Positions 19,349 through 27,666 of a stretch of DNA of 64,000 nucleotides are shown in pieces. The DNA is taken from contig NEUS01000002.1 of assembly GCA_002288455.1 (NCBI GenBank), positions 1-64,000 on the forward strand, in the 5' to 3' direction. Within the stretch, counting starts at the first letter, position 1. Every line of letters begins with the position of its first letter. The translations under genes were made by a program, and so were the position numbers. The stretch comes from Opitutia bacterium Tous-C1TDCM. Lineage in GTDB: Bacteria > Verrucomicrobiota > Verrucomicrobiia > Opitutales > Opitutaceae. The notes beneath the pieces are model-generated. The model worked only from the letters and a program-made list of their open reading frames with translations. It had not been told where the DNA came from and made no database searches.

Positions 19349-20539
19349 ATGAAACTCCCGACCCTTGTCGTTTCCGTGCTGGTCCTCGCCGCCCTCTCCG
19401 TGGCGGTGTTCTTCGCGCGCCGACCCGCCCCGCCGCCCTCGGCCGATCCGCGGCTCAACCAGCCGCTCGTCGCCCGCGACGCCCTCGAAAAAGCCGTCAC
19501 CCTTCGCCTCGCCGACGCCGGCAAGACCGTCGAACTCGCGCGCCAGGCCGACGGCTCCTGGAAGGTCCCGTCCTATCACGATTTCCCCGCCGACTTCACC
19601 AAGCTCAGCGGCTTCGTCGGCAATCTCACCGAAGCCAAACTCCAGCGCCTCGTCACCAGCAGCCCCGACCGCATCGCGCGTCTCGAATTCAAGGATACGA
19701 AAATCGAACTGCTCGACGCCGCCGGCAAAACCCTCTTCGCCGTCACCCTCGGCAAGAACGCCGACGCCGGCGGCCGCTACGTCCGCTTCGGCGACGAACC
19801 CAAGGCCTTCCTCGCCAACCTCAACGCCTGGCTCGACGCCGACGCCAAGAACTGGGCCAACGCCGAATTGCTCAACCTCAAGGCCGACGACATTGCCAAA
19901 ATCGAAATTCCGTTTCCCGAAGGCGGCAGCGTCACCGTCTCCCGCGCCAAGAAAGAAGACCCCTGGACCGCCGAAAACGCGCCCGGCAACCAGAAGATCA
20001 AAGCCGACAAAATCGGCCAGATCCTGAACGCCGTCGGCAATCTGCGTTTCACGGAAACCACCGCCCTCGACGACGCCAACGCCAAGTCCGCCTTCGCCCA
20101 CCAGCGTCTCTTCAAACTCGAGACCTTCGACAAAAAGATCGTCCAGGTCGGCCTCGGCCGTAAGCCCGAGGAAAAGAAACTGAAAGCGCCCGCTCCCGCC
20201 GCCGACGGCAAATCCGGCCCCGCCGCCCTCGGCAACCTCGCCGACCTCGCGAAAAAGGAAGAATCGAAATCCGGCGAAGCCAAGCCGGACGACAAGCCCC
20301 TCGCCCCCGAATTCGAAACCCTGCCCGCCGGCCCCGTCTTCGCCTCCGTCTCCCACGGCGACGCCGCCGCTCCCGTCAACGCCCTCATGGCCAAGCGCGC
20401 CTTCCAAATCGCCGATTACGCCTTCACGAGCCTCCCGCAAAAAGCCGAAGAACTCTTCGAACCCGCCCCGCCCCCCGCTCCCCCGGCCCCCGCCGCGCCC
20501 GCCGCCCCCGAGGAAAAAAAGCCGGAAACCAAGAAGTAA
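19349..20539 (+). CDS. DUF4340 domain protein of the ABC operon
   Basis: The protein has 396 residues. An N-terminal membrane anchor (TLVVSVLVLAALSVAVFFA) is followed by repeated beta-rich DUF4340 units with the family's KAVTLRLADAGKTVELARQADGSWKVP and KIEIPFPEGGSVTVSR segments. From about 270 the chain becomes Lys/Pro/Ala-rich and ends in PPAPPAPAAPAAPEEKKPE, probably disordered. DUF4340 proteins regularly follow GldG-like genes, as here, and are thought to act outside the inner membrane. It is the last gene of the operon; the terminator at 20567 follows. Confidence 0.86.
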   Translation: MKLPTLVVSVLVLAALSVAVFFARRPAPPPSADPRLNQPLVARDALEKAVTLRLADAGKTVELARQADGSWKVPSYHDFPADFTKLSGFVGNLTEAKLQRLVTSSPDRIARLEFKDTKIELLDAAGKTLFAVTLGKNADAGGRYVRFGDEPKAFLANLNAWLDADAKNWANAELLNLKADDIAKIEIPFPEGGSVTVSRAKKEDPWTAENAPGNQKIKADKIGQILNAVGNLRFTETTALDDANAKSAFAHQRLFKLETFDKKIVQVGLGRKPEEKKLKAPAPAADGKSGPAALGNLADLAKKEESKSGEAKPDDKPLAPEFETLPAGPVFASVSHGDAAAPVNALMAKRAFQIADYAFTSLPQKAEELFEPAPPPAPPAPAAPAAPEEKKPETKK

Positions 20540-20566
20540 ACTCCGGCCCATTCCCGTACTTCTCCC

Positions 20567-20597
20567 AAGGCGCGCCCTCCCCGGCGCGCCTTTTTTG
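20567..20597 (+). terminator. Rho-independent terminator of the ABC operon
   Basis: AAGGCGCGCC pairs with GGCGCGCCTT around a 6-base loop, ending in six T residues. It lies 28 bases after the DUF4340 stop. Confidence 0.9.
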
Positions 20598-20602
20598 TTC
20601 CA

Positions 20603-20655
20603 CGTTCATCCTGTTCATCCGCTCTCCGTCGTCCTGTCCCTCCTGTCCTAGTCCG
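20603..20655. repeat. Degenerate word repeat (TTCATCCTG/TCCTGTCC type)
   Basis: Between the terminator and metF the words TTCATCCTG, TTCATCCG, GTCCTGTCC and CTCCTGTCC follow each other. This is a third word-like family in the window. No riboswitch fold was recognised ahead of metF. Confidence 0.55.
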
Positions 20656-20726
20656 TGTTCGAGTCGGAGCCCTGCCCCGAGTCCGCCCTTTACACGCATC
20701 ATCACTTCCGCATGCATTGATTCGTT

Positions 20727-21605
20727 ATGTCCCCCGACCGGCCAATCTCCGAACTCTTCGCGCAAAACCGCCCGCTGCGCTCCCTTGAATTCTTCCCGCC
20801 CAAGGACGACGCCGGCGTCGAGGCCCTCCGCGCCACCGCCGCCACGCTCAAGCGCATGGCCCCCGATTTCGTCTCCGTCACCTACGGCGCCGGCGGCACC
20901 ACCCGCGACCGCACCGCGCAGGTCAGCGCCTTGTTGAAACAGGAATTCGGCTTCACGGTGATGCCCCACCTCACCTGCGTCGGCCACTCCGGCGCCGAAC
21001 TCAGCGACGTCGCCGACCGCATCCATGGCGGCGGTTTCCGCAACATCATGACCCTCCGCGGCGATCCGCCCAAGGGCGCCACCGAGTTCAAGGTCGCCAC
21101 CGACGGTCTGCGCAACGCCCACGAACTCGTCGCGCTGCTCAAATCCCGCCACTCCGACTTCTGCCTCGGCGTCGCCGGGTACCCCGAGAAACACCCGGAA
21201 GCCCCTTCCCTCGACGTCGATCTCACGCACCTCAAACGCAAGGTCGACGCCGGCGCCGACTTCATCACCACCCAGCTCTTCTTCGACAACACGGTCTACT
21301 ACCGCTTCGTCGAACGTTGCCGCGCCGCCGGCATCACCGTGCCCATCGTCCCCGGCATCATGCCCGTGCTCACGTTGAAGCAGATCCAGCGCTTCACCTC
21401 GATGTGCGGCGCCACCTTGCCGAAACAGCTGATCACGCGCCTCGAGGTCGCCGCCGAAAACGCCGATGTCACCGAAACCATCGGCATCGACTGGGCTCTC
21501 ACGCAGATCCGCGGCCTCCTCGCCAACGGCGCCCCCGGTTACCACCTCTACATCTTGAACCGCGCCAAGGGCGCCCTCGCCCTCACCGCCGGCCTCGCTG
21601 CCTGA
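20727..21605 (+). CDS. metF: Methylenetetrahydrofolate reductase (NAD(P)H)
   Basis: The protein has 292 residues, the usual bacterial length. It reduces 5,10-methylene-THF to 5-methyl-THF, which feeds methionine synthesis, with FAD as cofactor. Recognisable segments are LEFFPPKDD, DFVSVTYGAGGTTRDRT, MPHLTCVGHS, NIMTLRGDPP, GVAGYPEKHPEAP, KVDAGADFITTQLFFDN and VPIVPGIMPV. The catalytic acid of the family is the Glu in the N-terminal EFFPP. The gene appears monocistronic. The upstream gap holds only repeats, and no SAM-type leader was recognised. Confidence 0.95.
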   Translation: MSPDRPISELFAQNRPLRSLEFFPPKDDAGVEALRATAATLKRMAPDFVSVTYGAGGTTRDRTAQVSALLKQEFGFTVMPHLTCVGHSGAELSDVADRIHGGGFRNIMTLRGDPPKGATEFKVATDGLRNAHELVALLKSRHSDFCLGVAGYPEKHPEAPSLDVDLTHLKRKVDAGADFITTQLFFDNTVYYRFVERCRAAGITVPIVPGIMPVLTLKQIQRFTSMCGATLPKQLITRLEVAAENADVTETIGIDWALTQIRGLLANGAPGYHLYILNRAKGALALTAGLAA

Positions 21606-21696
21606 CCCGGGCCGGCGGCCCGGTTTCGGGTCGCGGGTTCAGGTCGCCCCGCGTCCGCGCCGAAGGCGGGCGGATCAATCTCTCAACCCTCAACCC

Positions 21697-22945
21697 ACGG
21701 CTGTCTGATTAGAAGCCATTGATTCTTAGCTGGCTGGGAGAGTCGGTTCCGAAGGCGGTGGCCTCGGGTTTTGCCAGCAGTTCAGGGAGAGGGGATTCCT
21801 CCCAGATGCAGACGCTGACGGGTTGGAGGATTTGATCCAAGGAGCCGGGCAGGGCGAAGCGTTGCTGGGCTATGGCCACCAGAAGGTGCGCGCAGAGCGC
21901 GCTCCGGACTTGGATGCGGACGCCGTTGGGCGAAGTGGCGAAGAAGGTCCCCAGGCTCAGATGCGGTTTGATCCCGCGGAAAAAGAGTTCGACCTGCCAG
22001 CGGCGGCGGTAGAGTTCGGCGATGACCGCGGGGGCGAGCGCGACCTGATGGGTGAGGAAGACGAAGGTGTGGCCGTGTTCCGGGTCGACATAGCGGATGC
22101 GGCGCAGCGGCTCCGGATACGCGCGGGCGGACGGGGCGCGACGCAGGACGATGACTTGGTCGCAGCGCAGCCCGCCGGCTTTGTCGACCGGGTGGAGCGC
22201 ACGGCGCGGAAGCGCAGGCCGGAGCGGGTGCAGCCGCCGGAAGTCGAGGTAGCCCCGGTCCATGATGTAGTACGAGCCCGGATACACGGGGACTTCGTCC
22301 GGCCCCGCCACCTCGTGCCGGTCGCCGGCCGTCACGCTGGCGAAACGCGGCAATTCCAGCGCGACATCCAGCAGGACGTTGAGCCGGACCGCCGTCTGGG
22401 ACTGCTGGCGGTGGGCCCACGGGCACAGCGCCAGGCTCACGTCGATCAGACTCGCGTCGAAGGCCAGGATGTCGGCGGCCACCGGCGCGGGCGTTGTGCC
22501 CCGCCCCCGCCGGACCCGCCGCAGCAGCACCTCCGTCGCCCGCGCGACGACCCGCCAGTCGCGGTGCTCGTTCGCGTCCGCGAGATTGCAGCGGGACACC
22601 CGGCCGCGGATCCCCGCGTGGTACAGCCGGTCCGGCCGGGCGTTCAGACACGCCTCCAGAACCCGCAAGCTCCGCCGACGGTTCAGCCGGGCAAACACCA
22701 TGCACGCGAAGTGATCGTACGCGGAGAACCGGCGCGGCCTCCGCACCATCGGAGGCTGCGCCGCACAGCGCTCAAACTCCGCTGGCCGGATCCCTTCCAG
22801 CACCTGCGCAAATACACTTCGGGTGAGGTTCATCCCCCCACGCTCTGCGCCTCACGCGGCCAAATCGACCCCACCTTCGAAACACCGCGGCCCATCCATT
22901 CCGGCTCCTTACACCGTTCCAATCTCTCCTGAGTCAGACAGCCGT
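21697..22945 (-). mobile_element. IS4-family insertion sequence, apparently intact
   Basis: The element is about 1249 bp. The ends are inverted: ACGGCTGTCTGATTAG at 21697 matches the complement ACGGCTGTCTGACTCAG of the right end at 22945 over the first 12 bases without error, with scattered matches beyond. It carries one full-length transposase on the minus strand. No convincing target duplication is visible; CCC flanks both ends but the surrounding CTCAACCC repeat makes this uninformative. It sits between metF and the flagellar regulator and appears to disrupt no gene. Confidence 0.87.
21709..22833 (-). CDS. IS4-family DDE transposase
   Basis: The protein has 374 residues. The N-terminal part (VFAQVLEGIRPAEFERC) is typical of this IS4 branch. 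The catalytic triad can be placed at DILAFDASLIDVS, then YYIMDRGYLDFRR, then the YREK box YRRRWQVELFFRGIK, whose Glu is the third acidic residue. It contains no internal stop or frameshift, so the enzyme could be active. Its stop is 12 bases inside the left inverted repeat, and its ATG is about 112 bases from the right end. Confidence 0.93.
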   Translation of the reverse strand: MNLTRSVFAQVLEGIRPAEFERCAAQPPMVRRPRRFSAYDHFACMVFARLNRRRSLRVLEACLNARPDRLYHAGIRGRVSRCNLADANEHRDWRVVARATEVLLRRVRRGRGTTPAPVAADILAFDASLIDVSLALCPWAHRQQSQTAVRLNVLLDVALELPRFASVTAGDRHEVAGPDEVPVYPGSYYIMDRGYLDFRRLHPLRPALPRRALHPVDKAGGLRCDQVIVLRRAPSARAYPEPLRRIRYVDPEHGHTFVFLTHQVALAPAVIAELYRRRWQVELFFRGIKPHLSLGTFFATSPNGVRIQVRSALCAHLLVAIAQQRFALPGSLDQILQPVSVCIWEESPLPELLAKPEATAFGTDSPSQLRINGF

Positions 22946-22975
22946 CCCTTCAACGCTCGACTGCGCGATTCCGGC

Positions 22976-24445
22976 TCAGACCTCGGATTCCACGCCGGCG
23001 TCGATCGGGTCGCCGGCGTCGCGGTATTCCTGCAATTTGTTGCGCAGGGTCCGGATGCTGATGCCCAGCGCCGCGGCGGCCTGCGTGCGGTTCCCCGACG
23101 TTTGCCGCAGCGCCGCGCGAATCGCCTGCTTTTCCAATTCCTCGAGGCGCAGAACCTGGCCGTTGCCGTCGGTCAGCCCGGAAGGCCCGCCCGCGGCCGA
23201 CGCGACGCCGTCGTTGACGATCCCGACCGGCTCGGTCTCGCCCCACGGGGCCATGGAATCGGTGTCGGTCGCCGTCAGATCGCCCGGCAACCCGAGCGCC
23301 GCCGCGGAAACCGGCCGGCCGGATTCGGAAAGGATGACGGCGCGCTCGACCGTGTTTTGCAGCTCGCGGACGTTGCCCGGCCAACGGTAGCCGAGCAGGG
23401 CCGCGCGCGCGGAATCGGAAAAACCGGTGACGCGGACGCCGTGCTTGCGGGTGAACCGCATGAGAAAATGATCGGCCAGCAACCCGATATCCTCGGTGCG
23501 TTCGCGCAACGCCGGCACGTGGACGGGGAACACGTTGAGCCGGTAATAGAGATCCTGGCGGAATTCGCCCTTGGTCACGTTGCTCATCAGGTCGCGGTTC
23601 GAAGTCGCGATGATGCGGACGTTGACCTTGATCGTGCGGCTGCCGCCGACGCGCTCGAATTCCCGTTCCTGCAGGACGCGCAGCAGCTTGGCCTGGAGAC
23701 TCGGGGGGATTTCGCTGACTTCGTCGAGCAGCAGGGTGCCGTTGTTCGCGAGTTCGAAGCGGCCTTCGCGCCGCTCCGTCGCGCCGGTGAAGGCGCCGCG
23801 TTCATGGCCGAAAAATTCGCTTTCGATCAGGGTTTGGGAAACGGCGGCGCAGTTGACCTTGATGAACGGGTGGCCGCGCCGGGGGCTGCGCCGGTAGAAT
23901 TCGCGCGAGATCATTTCCTTGCCCGTGCCGCTTTCGCCGGTGACGAGCACGGTGGCGTCGGTCGGCGCCACACGGTCGATCAACTGCCGCAGCCGCGTCA
24001 TCGCCGGACTCCGGCCCACGAGGAGCGCGTCTTCGTCGTCGGGATTGTCGCTGAGGAGGTTGTTGACCTTGACCAGCTGCCGGTAGGTCTGCGCCTTCCG
24101 CAAAATGACATCGATCTGCGAAGGCGAAAACGGCTTGAGCACGTAGTCGAACGCCCCGGCGCGCATGCAGGCGACGGCGGACTCGATCGACCCGAAACCG
24201 GTCACCATCACCACCAGCGGCCGTTCGGGAATCGTGGCGACCTGTTCGAGAAACTTGAGCCCGTCGCCGTCCGGCAACCGCAAATCGAGCATCATCAGAT
24301 CGAACTGCTCGCGGGCCAGATGCGCCTGCGCTTCCGCCAGACTGCCGGCCACGCTCACCGGCAATTTATGCCGCATGAAAATGCTCTGGAGGAGATTGCG
24401 GACGACCAAATCGTCTTCGACGATCAGGATTTTCTCGAATGACAT
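22976..24445 (-). CDS. Sigma-54-dependent response regulator (NtrC/FlgR type)
   Basis: The protein has 489 residues. The receiver domain has D11/D12, phospho-acceptor D54 ([12 protein letters not shown]) and K104. The AAA+ domain has Walker A GESGTGKE (170-177), the sigma-54 contact loop GAFTGA (217-222), Walker B GTLLLDEV (236-243) and the sensor II segment WPGNVREL. A Fis-type helix-turn-helix ends the chain ([20 protein letters not shown]). All key residues are present, so it should activate RpoN promoters when phosphorylated. Its position next to filament genes suggests a flagellar regulator, an inference. The start at 24445 ([12 protein letters not shown]) gives a standard receiver N-terminus; the longer upstream open frame is not coding. 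Confidence 0.94.
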   Translation of the reverse strand: MSFEKILIVEDDLVVRNLLQSIFMRHKLPVSVAGSLAEAQAHLAREQFDLMMLDLRLPDGDGLKFLEQVATIPERPLVVMVTGFGSIESAVACMRAGAFDYVLKPFSPSQIDVILRKAQTYRQLVKVNNLLSDNPDDEDALLVGRSPAMTRLRQLIDRVAPTDATVLVTGESGTGKEMISREFYRRSPRRGHPFIKVNCAAVSQTLIESEFFGHERGAFTGATERREGRFELANNGTLLLDEVSEIPPSLQAKLLRVLQEREFERVGGSRTIKVNVRIIATSNRDLMSNVTKGEFRQDLYYRLNVFPVHVPALRERTEDIGLLADHFLMRFTRKHGVRVTGFSDSARAALLGYRWPGNVRELQNTVERAVILSESGRPVSAAALGLPGDLTATDTDSMAPWGETEPVGIVNDGVASAAGGPSGLTDGNGQVLRLEELEKQAIRAALRQTSGNRTQAAAALGISIRTLRNKLQEYRDAGDPIDAGVESEV

Positions 24446-24552
24446 GAGCGGGCGTCGATAGGGGCGAAAAGCGGAGTTGAGCGCGCCACTCAAGTGAGCC
24501 GACCCGGCCGATTCAAACAAATGTTCACCCCGGTGCCCCGGGGATTTCCGCC

Positions 24553-24996
24553 TCAGTAGCTTCCGCCGAGCAAAAGACCGACCGCCTGCTCCACTTCCGC
24601 CGGGTTGAAGGGTTTCGGCAGATAGCCGCAGCGGGCATCGGCGCCCCATCCCGCAAAGTGCGAACGGTCCTTGCCGCTGGTGATCAGGACCCGCAGGTCG
24701 GGGGCGAGTTCGCGCAGCCGGCGGCCGACGGCGATCCCGTCGCCGTCGGGCAATCCGGCATCGATGATGGCCAACTCCAGCCGCGCCCCGTCGGCGCGAA
24801 AACACTTCAGCGCCTCGAGACAGGAACGCGCCCGGATCACGGTCCGGCCAAGGCGCCGCAAGATCATCGTGATCAGCCCCGCGACGGCGTCGTCGTCCTC
24901 GAGCAACAGAATAGCGCGCGGCGGCGGGGGTTCGACCGCGGTCGCGGCCGGCACCGGGGCAAAACCCCAGGGATTGGGCAGCGCTGGAGCGGGCAT
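24553..24996 (-). CDS. Stand-alone receiver-domain response regulator
   Basis: The protein has 147 residues. A 27-residue Pro/Ala N-terminal tail precedes one receiver domain: acidic pocket LLLEDDDA, phospho-acceptor D79 in AIIDAGLPDGDG, and the conserved lysine K128 in GYLPKPF. There is no output domain, so it probably works like CheY/Spo0F by protein contact. It lies 107 bases upstream of the NtrC-type gene on the same strand and may be co-transcribed. No histidine kinase is adjacent. Confidence 0.88.
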   Translation of the reverse strand: MPAPALPNPWGFAPVPAATAVEPPPPRAILLLEDDDAVAGLITMILRRLGRTVIRARSCLEALKCFRADGARLELAIIDAGLPDGDGIAVGRRLRELAPDLRVLITSGKDRSHFAGWGADARCGYLPKPFNPAEVEQAVGLLLGGSY

Positions 24997-25078
24997 GGCG
25001 CAGGCAACGACACAGTCCGGGAATTCTTGAGCGAAAAGTCCTCAAGTTCGCCCCGGGGCGACCGATTCCTGATTAGCC

Positions 25079-25486
25079 ATGCGTCTCCTCTCCTTTCTCT
25101 CCGATGTCGAAAAATCGCTCATCGCCGAATCGCCTGTCGTCGACGGCGGGGCCTGGGACTCGATCCGGATGGTGAACTTCAGCCACGGACTGGCACGCCT
25201 GACGCTGACCCCGCGGCCCGCGGCCGACCTCCCCTATCCGGGCGGCTCCATTTTCCTCCAGGCGTTCGTATTGGCGGACGGCTCGCTTTGCCTCAAAGCC
25301 AACCTGAGTTGGAAGGGCAGCGAAGCGTTTCCGGTGATCGCGGTCTATTCGACCCCGAACACCAATTGGAAACTGGAATCCTCCCGGGTCGCGTCCGCGT
25401 GGCTCGAAGGTCCGCCGGCTATGGCCACGATCACGCCCGCCGAAACGGACGCCGGGCTTCGGCCCTTGGCGATGGCGACGGGTTGA
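25079..25486 (+). CDS. Hypothetical small protein
   Basis: The protein has 135 residues and I do not recognise it. It is predicted soluble and beta-rich: SIRMVNFSHGLARLTLTP, GSIFLQAFVLADGSLCLKANLSWKGSEAFPVIAVYS, NTNWKLESSRVASAWLEG. It starts divergently from the receiver gene with 82 bases between, and a clear terminator follows, so it is a single-gene unit. Codon use and length support a real gene. A link to the flagellar neighbours is only positional. Confidence 0.65.
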   Translation: MRLLSFLSDVEKSLIAESPVVDGGAWDSIRMVNFSHGLARLTLTPRPAADLPYPGGSIFLQAFVLADGSLCLKANLSWKGSEAFPVIAVYSTPNTNWKLESSRVASAWLEGPPAMATITPAETDAGLRPLAMATG

Positions 25487-25514
25487 TCCCGCCGCACCGC
25501 TCCGATCGCTCTGC

Positions 25515-25543
25515 AAACTCCGGCCGCTGCCGGAGTTTTTTTG
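25515..25543 (+). terminator. Rho-independent terminator
   Basis: AAACTCCGGC pairs with GCCGGAGTTT around a CGCT loop, with a run of seven T residues. It lies 28 bases after the stop of the gene at 25079. Confidence 0.9.
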
Positions 25544-25758
25544 TGTTCCTCGGGATCGGGTCCGACCTCGAAGCGAGGCGATCGTGGCGCGAATTGATTC
25601 CAACGATTTCCCGGCGGGCCGACCGGAACGGACGTTGGCCCCGTGGATTGGAAAAAGACCGCTTGGTCCCGCATCTCTCGAGGCGCGGGCATGCCGTCCT
25701 CGCCTCGGCGGCCGGAGCACTCAACCCACCTTTCAGCGTGCGCCGGCCGGAGGCCGGA

Positions 25759-26127
25759 TCAGCCGACCGCGCTGAGCTGCCGCCGCGGGGCCGCGTTCGC
25801 GTGGCCGTAGGCCGGGGCAATCTGGTTCAGCCGGCGGCGCGAACTCTGCATGGTGCCGAGTTCGGTGCGGGCGGCCTCGATCCGGGCCTCGAGCTGGGCC
25901 GAGCTTTCGTTGCGTTGGGCGCGGATCTGCCGGAGTTGCCCGGTCAGCTCCGCTCGGCCGCGAATCGATTCCGCGTGGACGGAAAGAAATTCCAGCAACG
26001 GCGCGCAGCGCCCCTGGATTTCGGCGGCCCCCGCATAGTCGCCGGCCCGCAGCGCGGCGCTCTCCTGGTCGGCCAGGTCGGCGAGCGCGGTCACCATCCG
26101 CGCGCAGTCTTGCGCGGTTGCGGTCAT
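25759..26127 (-). CDS. FliT-like flagellar protein
   Basis: The protein has 122 residues, is wholly helical and has no signal. Its ATG overlaps the fliS stop (ATGA at 26124-26127), so the two are translationally coupled. FliT, the usual follower of fliS, is a chaperone for the filament cap FliD; the position, size and helical charged composition (ALADLADQESAALRAGDY, QIRAQRNESSAQLEARIEAAR) fit, but sequence conservation in FliT is low. The call therefore rests mostly on context. Confidence 0.6.
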   Translation of the reverse strand: MTATAQDCARMVTALADLADQESAALRAGDYAGAAEIQGRCAPLLEFLSVHAESIRGRAELTGQLRQIRAQRNESSAQLEARIEAARTELGTMQSSRRRLNQIAPAYGHANAAPRRQLSAVG

Positions 26128-26552
26128 GGCCAGGCGACGCCCCGGATATGCTCCACGGAACCGCCGTCCTGCTGGGACAGCATCTGGGCCCAGGCATCGC
26201 GCAACTCGCGCACGAGCCGCTCGACCTCGATCACGGGTTCGACCTGTTTCCGGATATTCGCCTCGAGCAGGCGCCGGTTGTGATAGTCGTACAGCCGGTG
26301 CATCGTGCGGGCGAATTCTCCGCCCACCTCCAGATTGAGGCCGTTCTGCAGTTCGCTGATGATGGCCTGCGCCTTGAGCAACTGCGTGTTGATGGTCTCG
26401 ATCCGTTTCGGATCGTCGGTCCGCTCGAAGGCGTCCCGCGCCAGTGCGAGGGACTTGAGCGCACCGTCGTAGAGCATCAGGACGAGCTGCCCCGGGCTCG
26501 CGGTGAGAATAGCATTGGCGCGGTAGGTCCGCGCGTAGCCGGTGGCGACCAT
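26124..26552 (-). CDS. fliS: Flagellin export chaperone FliS
   Basis: The protein has 142 residues. FliS binds the C-terminus of unfolded flagellin in the cytoplasm before export. The family pattern is clear: YRANAILTASPGQLVLMLYDGALKSLALARDAF, then the INTQLLKAQAIISELQNGLNLEVGGEFARTMHRLYDY block. Its length is normal. It sits between the FlgM-like gene and the FliT-like gene on the minus strand and overlaps the latter by four bases. Confidence 0.94.
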   Translation of the reverse strand: MVATGYARTYRANAILTASPGQLVLMLYDGALKSLALARDAFERTDDPKRIETINTQLLKAQAIISELQNGLNLEVGGEFARTMHRLYDYHNRRLLEANIRKQVEPVIEVERLVRELRDAWAQMLSQQDGGSVEHIRGVAWP

Positions 26553-26562
26553 GGGGTCGGGC

Positions 26563-26847
26563 TCAGCTCTGGTCTTCGCTCAGGTCCGGCGCCTGGAGAA
26601 TCTGCTGCGCCACGGAGCGCAACGTCTCGAACGACGGATAGGAAGAGTCCGCGGCCAACTCGCGGCCGCGGGCGACAACCTCGGGACGGATCTCGGGCTG
26701 GCGCGCCAATTCGGCGCGGAGGAAAGCGGCGCTCTCCGTCGAAATCCGGTCCGGACGCGGCGCCAAGGGGCGCGCTGCGGTCTGTCCCGCCGGGGCGACC
26801 ATTTCGGGCCGGACCGGACGGTCGGTGGAAGAAGTAGAGGTAATCAT
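26563..26847 (-). CDS. FlgM-like anti-sigma-28 candidate
   Basis: The protein has 94 residues. The first half is Pro/Ser/Arg-rich and probably disordered, as in FlgM. The second half (REIRP-like EIRPEVVARGRELAADSSY, then SFETLRSVAQQILQ) resembles the sigma-28-binding C-terminal helices of FlgM ('vR.dkV...k..i..g.Y....iA..il'). It lies ten bases ahead of fliS. No fliA gene is in the window. The promoter-like sequences ahead of fliD and the first flagellin fit sigma-28 control. The call is moderate because FlgM is short and variable. Confidence 0.55.
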   Translation of the reverse strand: MITSTSSTDRPVRPEMVAPAGQTAARPLAPRPDRISTESAAFLRAELARQPEIRPEVVARGRELAADSSYPSFETLRSVAQQILQAPDLSEDQS

Positions 26848-26946
26848 TGGCTAGTTCGGAGGACGTTACGGTCAGCCGCTGATGGTCGGATACAGGGGAA
26901 CGCCGTTGAGGATTTTGAGAAGATATCGGACAAAAAGGGCCGGACT

Positions 26947-27666
26947 TTAGCGATTTGCGGCGGCCCGCGCCAATTCGGGATCGGCCGCGGCGCTCAGCAC
27001 CGGCGGCAAGGTGGCGAACATCGCCGCGGCGGCGTAAGCCGAGAACCGCGCCGGCGACTGGAGGACCGTATGGGTCAGGTCGGCCGGCACTCCGCGCTGG
27101 TTGGAATCGAGAAAATGGCGCCGGGCGGCATTGGCGACCGCGACTTCGTCGGAGGAGAAGACATTGTCGAAGGTCCAGACCAGCCGCTGGCCGTCGATCG
27201 AAGCCAGTTTCGCGCGGAAGCCGATCGCGATCGGCCGGTACGCGCGGTAGACGGTCACGTCGACAAAGAGCACGCCGTCGGCGGCGTACTCGCGCTGGAG
27301 GCGGGTGAAGAGATCGGGCGGCAGGGCCGAAGCCGAGGAAAACGCCTCGACCCGGAAACGGCGCAGGCTGTCCTCCCGGGAAACATTCACCACCTCGAAG
27401 CGGTGCGTGCGCTGGAGGGCGTTGGCGATTTCGACGTCGAGTTCCGCGGCCGTCTCGGCCGGCGCGACCTGGCCGCTCCACACCGGCAGCACCACCACCC
27501 GGCGCAGGCCGCCGAGGTTGGGCTCGCTCATGAGATTCTTCGGCTCGTAAAACGGCCCCAGCCGCGCCGCATCCCGGGGGCCGGGATGCATGCAACCGGC
27601 GAATCCCGAAACCAGGGCGGCCGCCGCCCCGCACGTCATCCAATACCGGATACCGGTCGTTTTCAT
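26947..27666 (-). CDS. Lipoprotein in the fliD operon
   Basis: The protein has 239 residues. A signal peptide with lipobox-like LVSGFAGC (cysteine at about 25) indicates a lipoprotein. The body has an alpha/beta segment RRVVVLPVWSG...ELDVEIANALQRTHRFEVVNVSRED that looks like the CsgG/FlgO-type nucleoside-like fold of outer-membrane lipoproteins. The ATG overlaps the fliD stop by one base (TGATG), so it is translationally coupled to fliD. A role at the outer-membrane face of the flagellum is possible but inferred. Confidence 0.7.
   Translation of the reverse strand: MKTTGIRYWMTCGAAAALVSGFAGCMHPGPRDAARLGPFYEPKNLMSEPNLGGLRRVVVLPVWSGQVAPAETAAELDVEIANALQRTHRFEVVNVSREDSLRRFRVEAFSSASALPPDLFTRLQREYAADGVLFVDVTVYRAYRPIAIGFRAKLASIDGQRLVWTFDNVFSSDEVAVANAARRHFLDSNQRGVPADLTHTVLQSPARFSAYAAAAMFATLPPVLSAAADPELARAAANR

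Noticed and set aside
16643..20551. A very long open frame on the minus strand opposite the ABC operon genes
   Set aside because: It is antisense to three well-recognised genes, is Gly/Glu/Asp-rich with no family pattern, and is a typical by-product of high-GC codon bias.
20598..20726. SAM riboswitch ahead of metF
   Set aside because: The region is a word repeat without the conserved cores of SAM-I, SAM-II or related aptamers.
21685..22955. Target-site duplication of the insertion sequence
   Set aside because: Only CCC is shared at the immediate flanks, and the left flank is a CTCAACCC repeat that gives chance matches.
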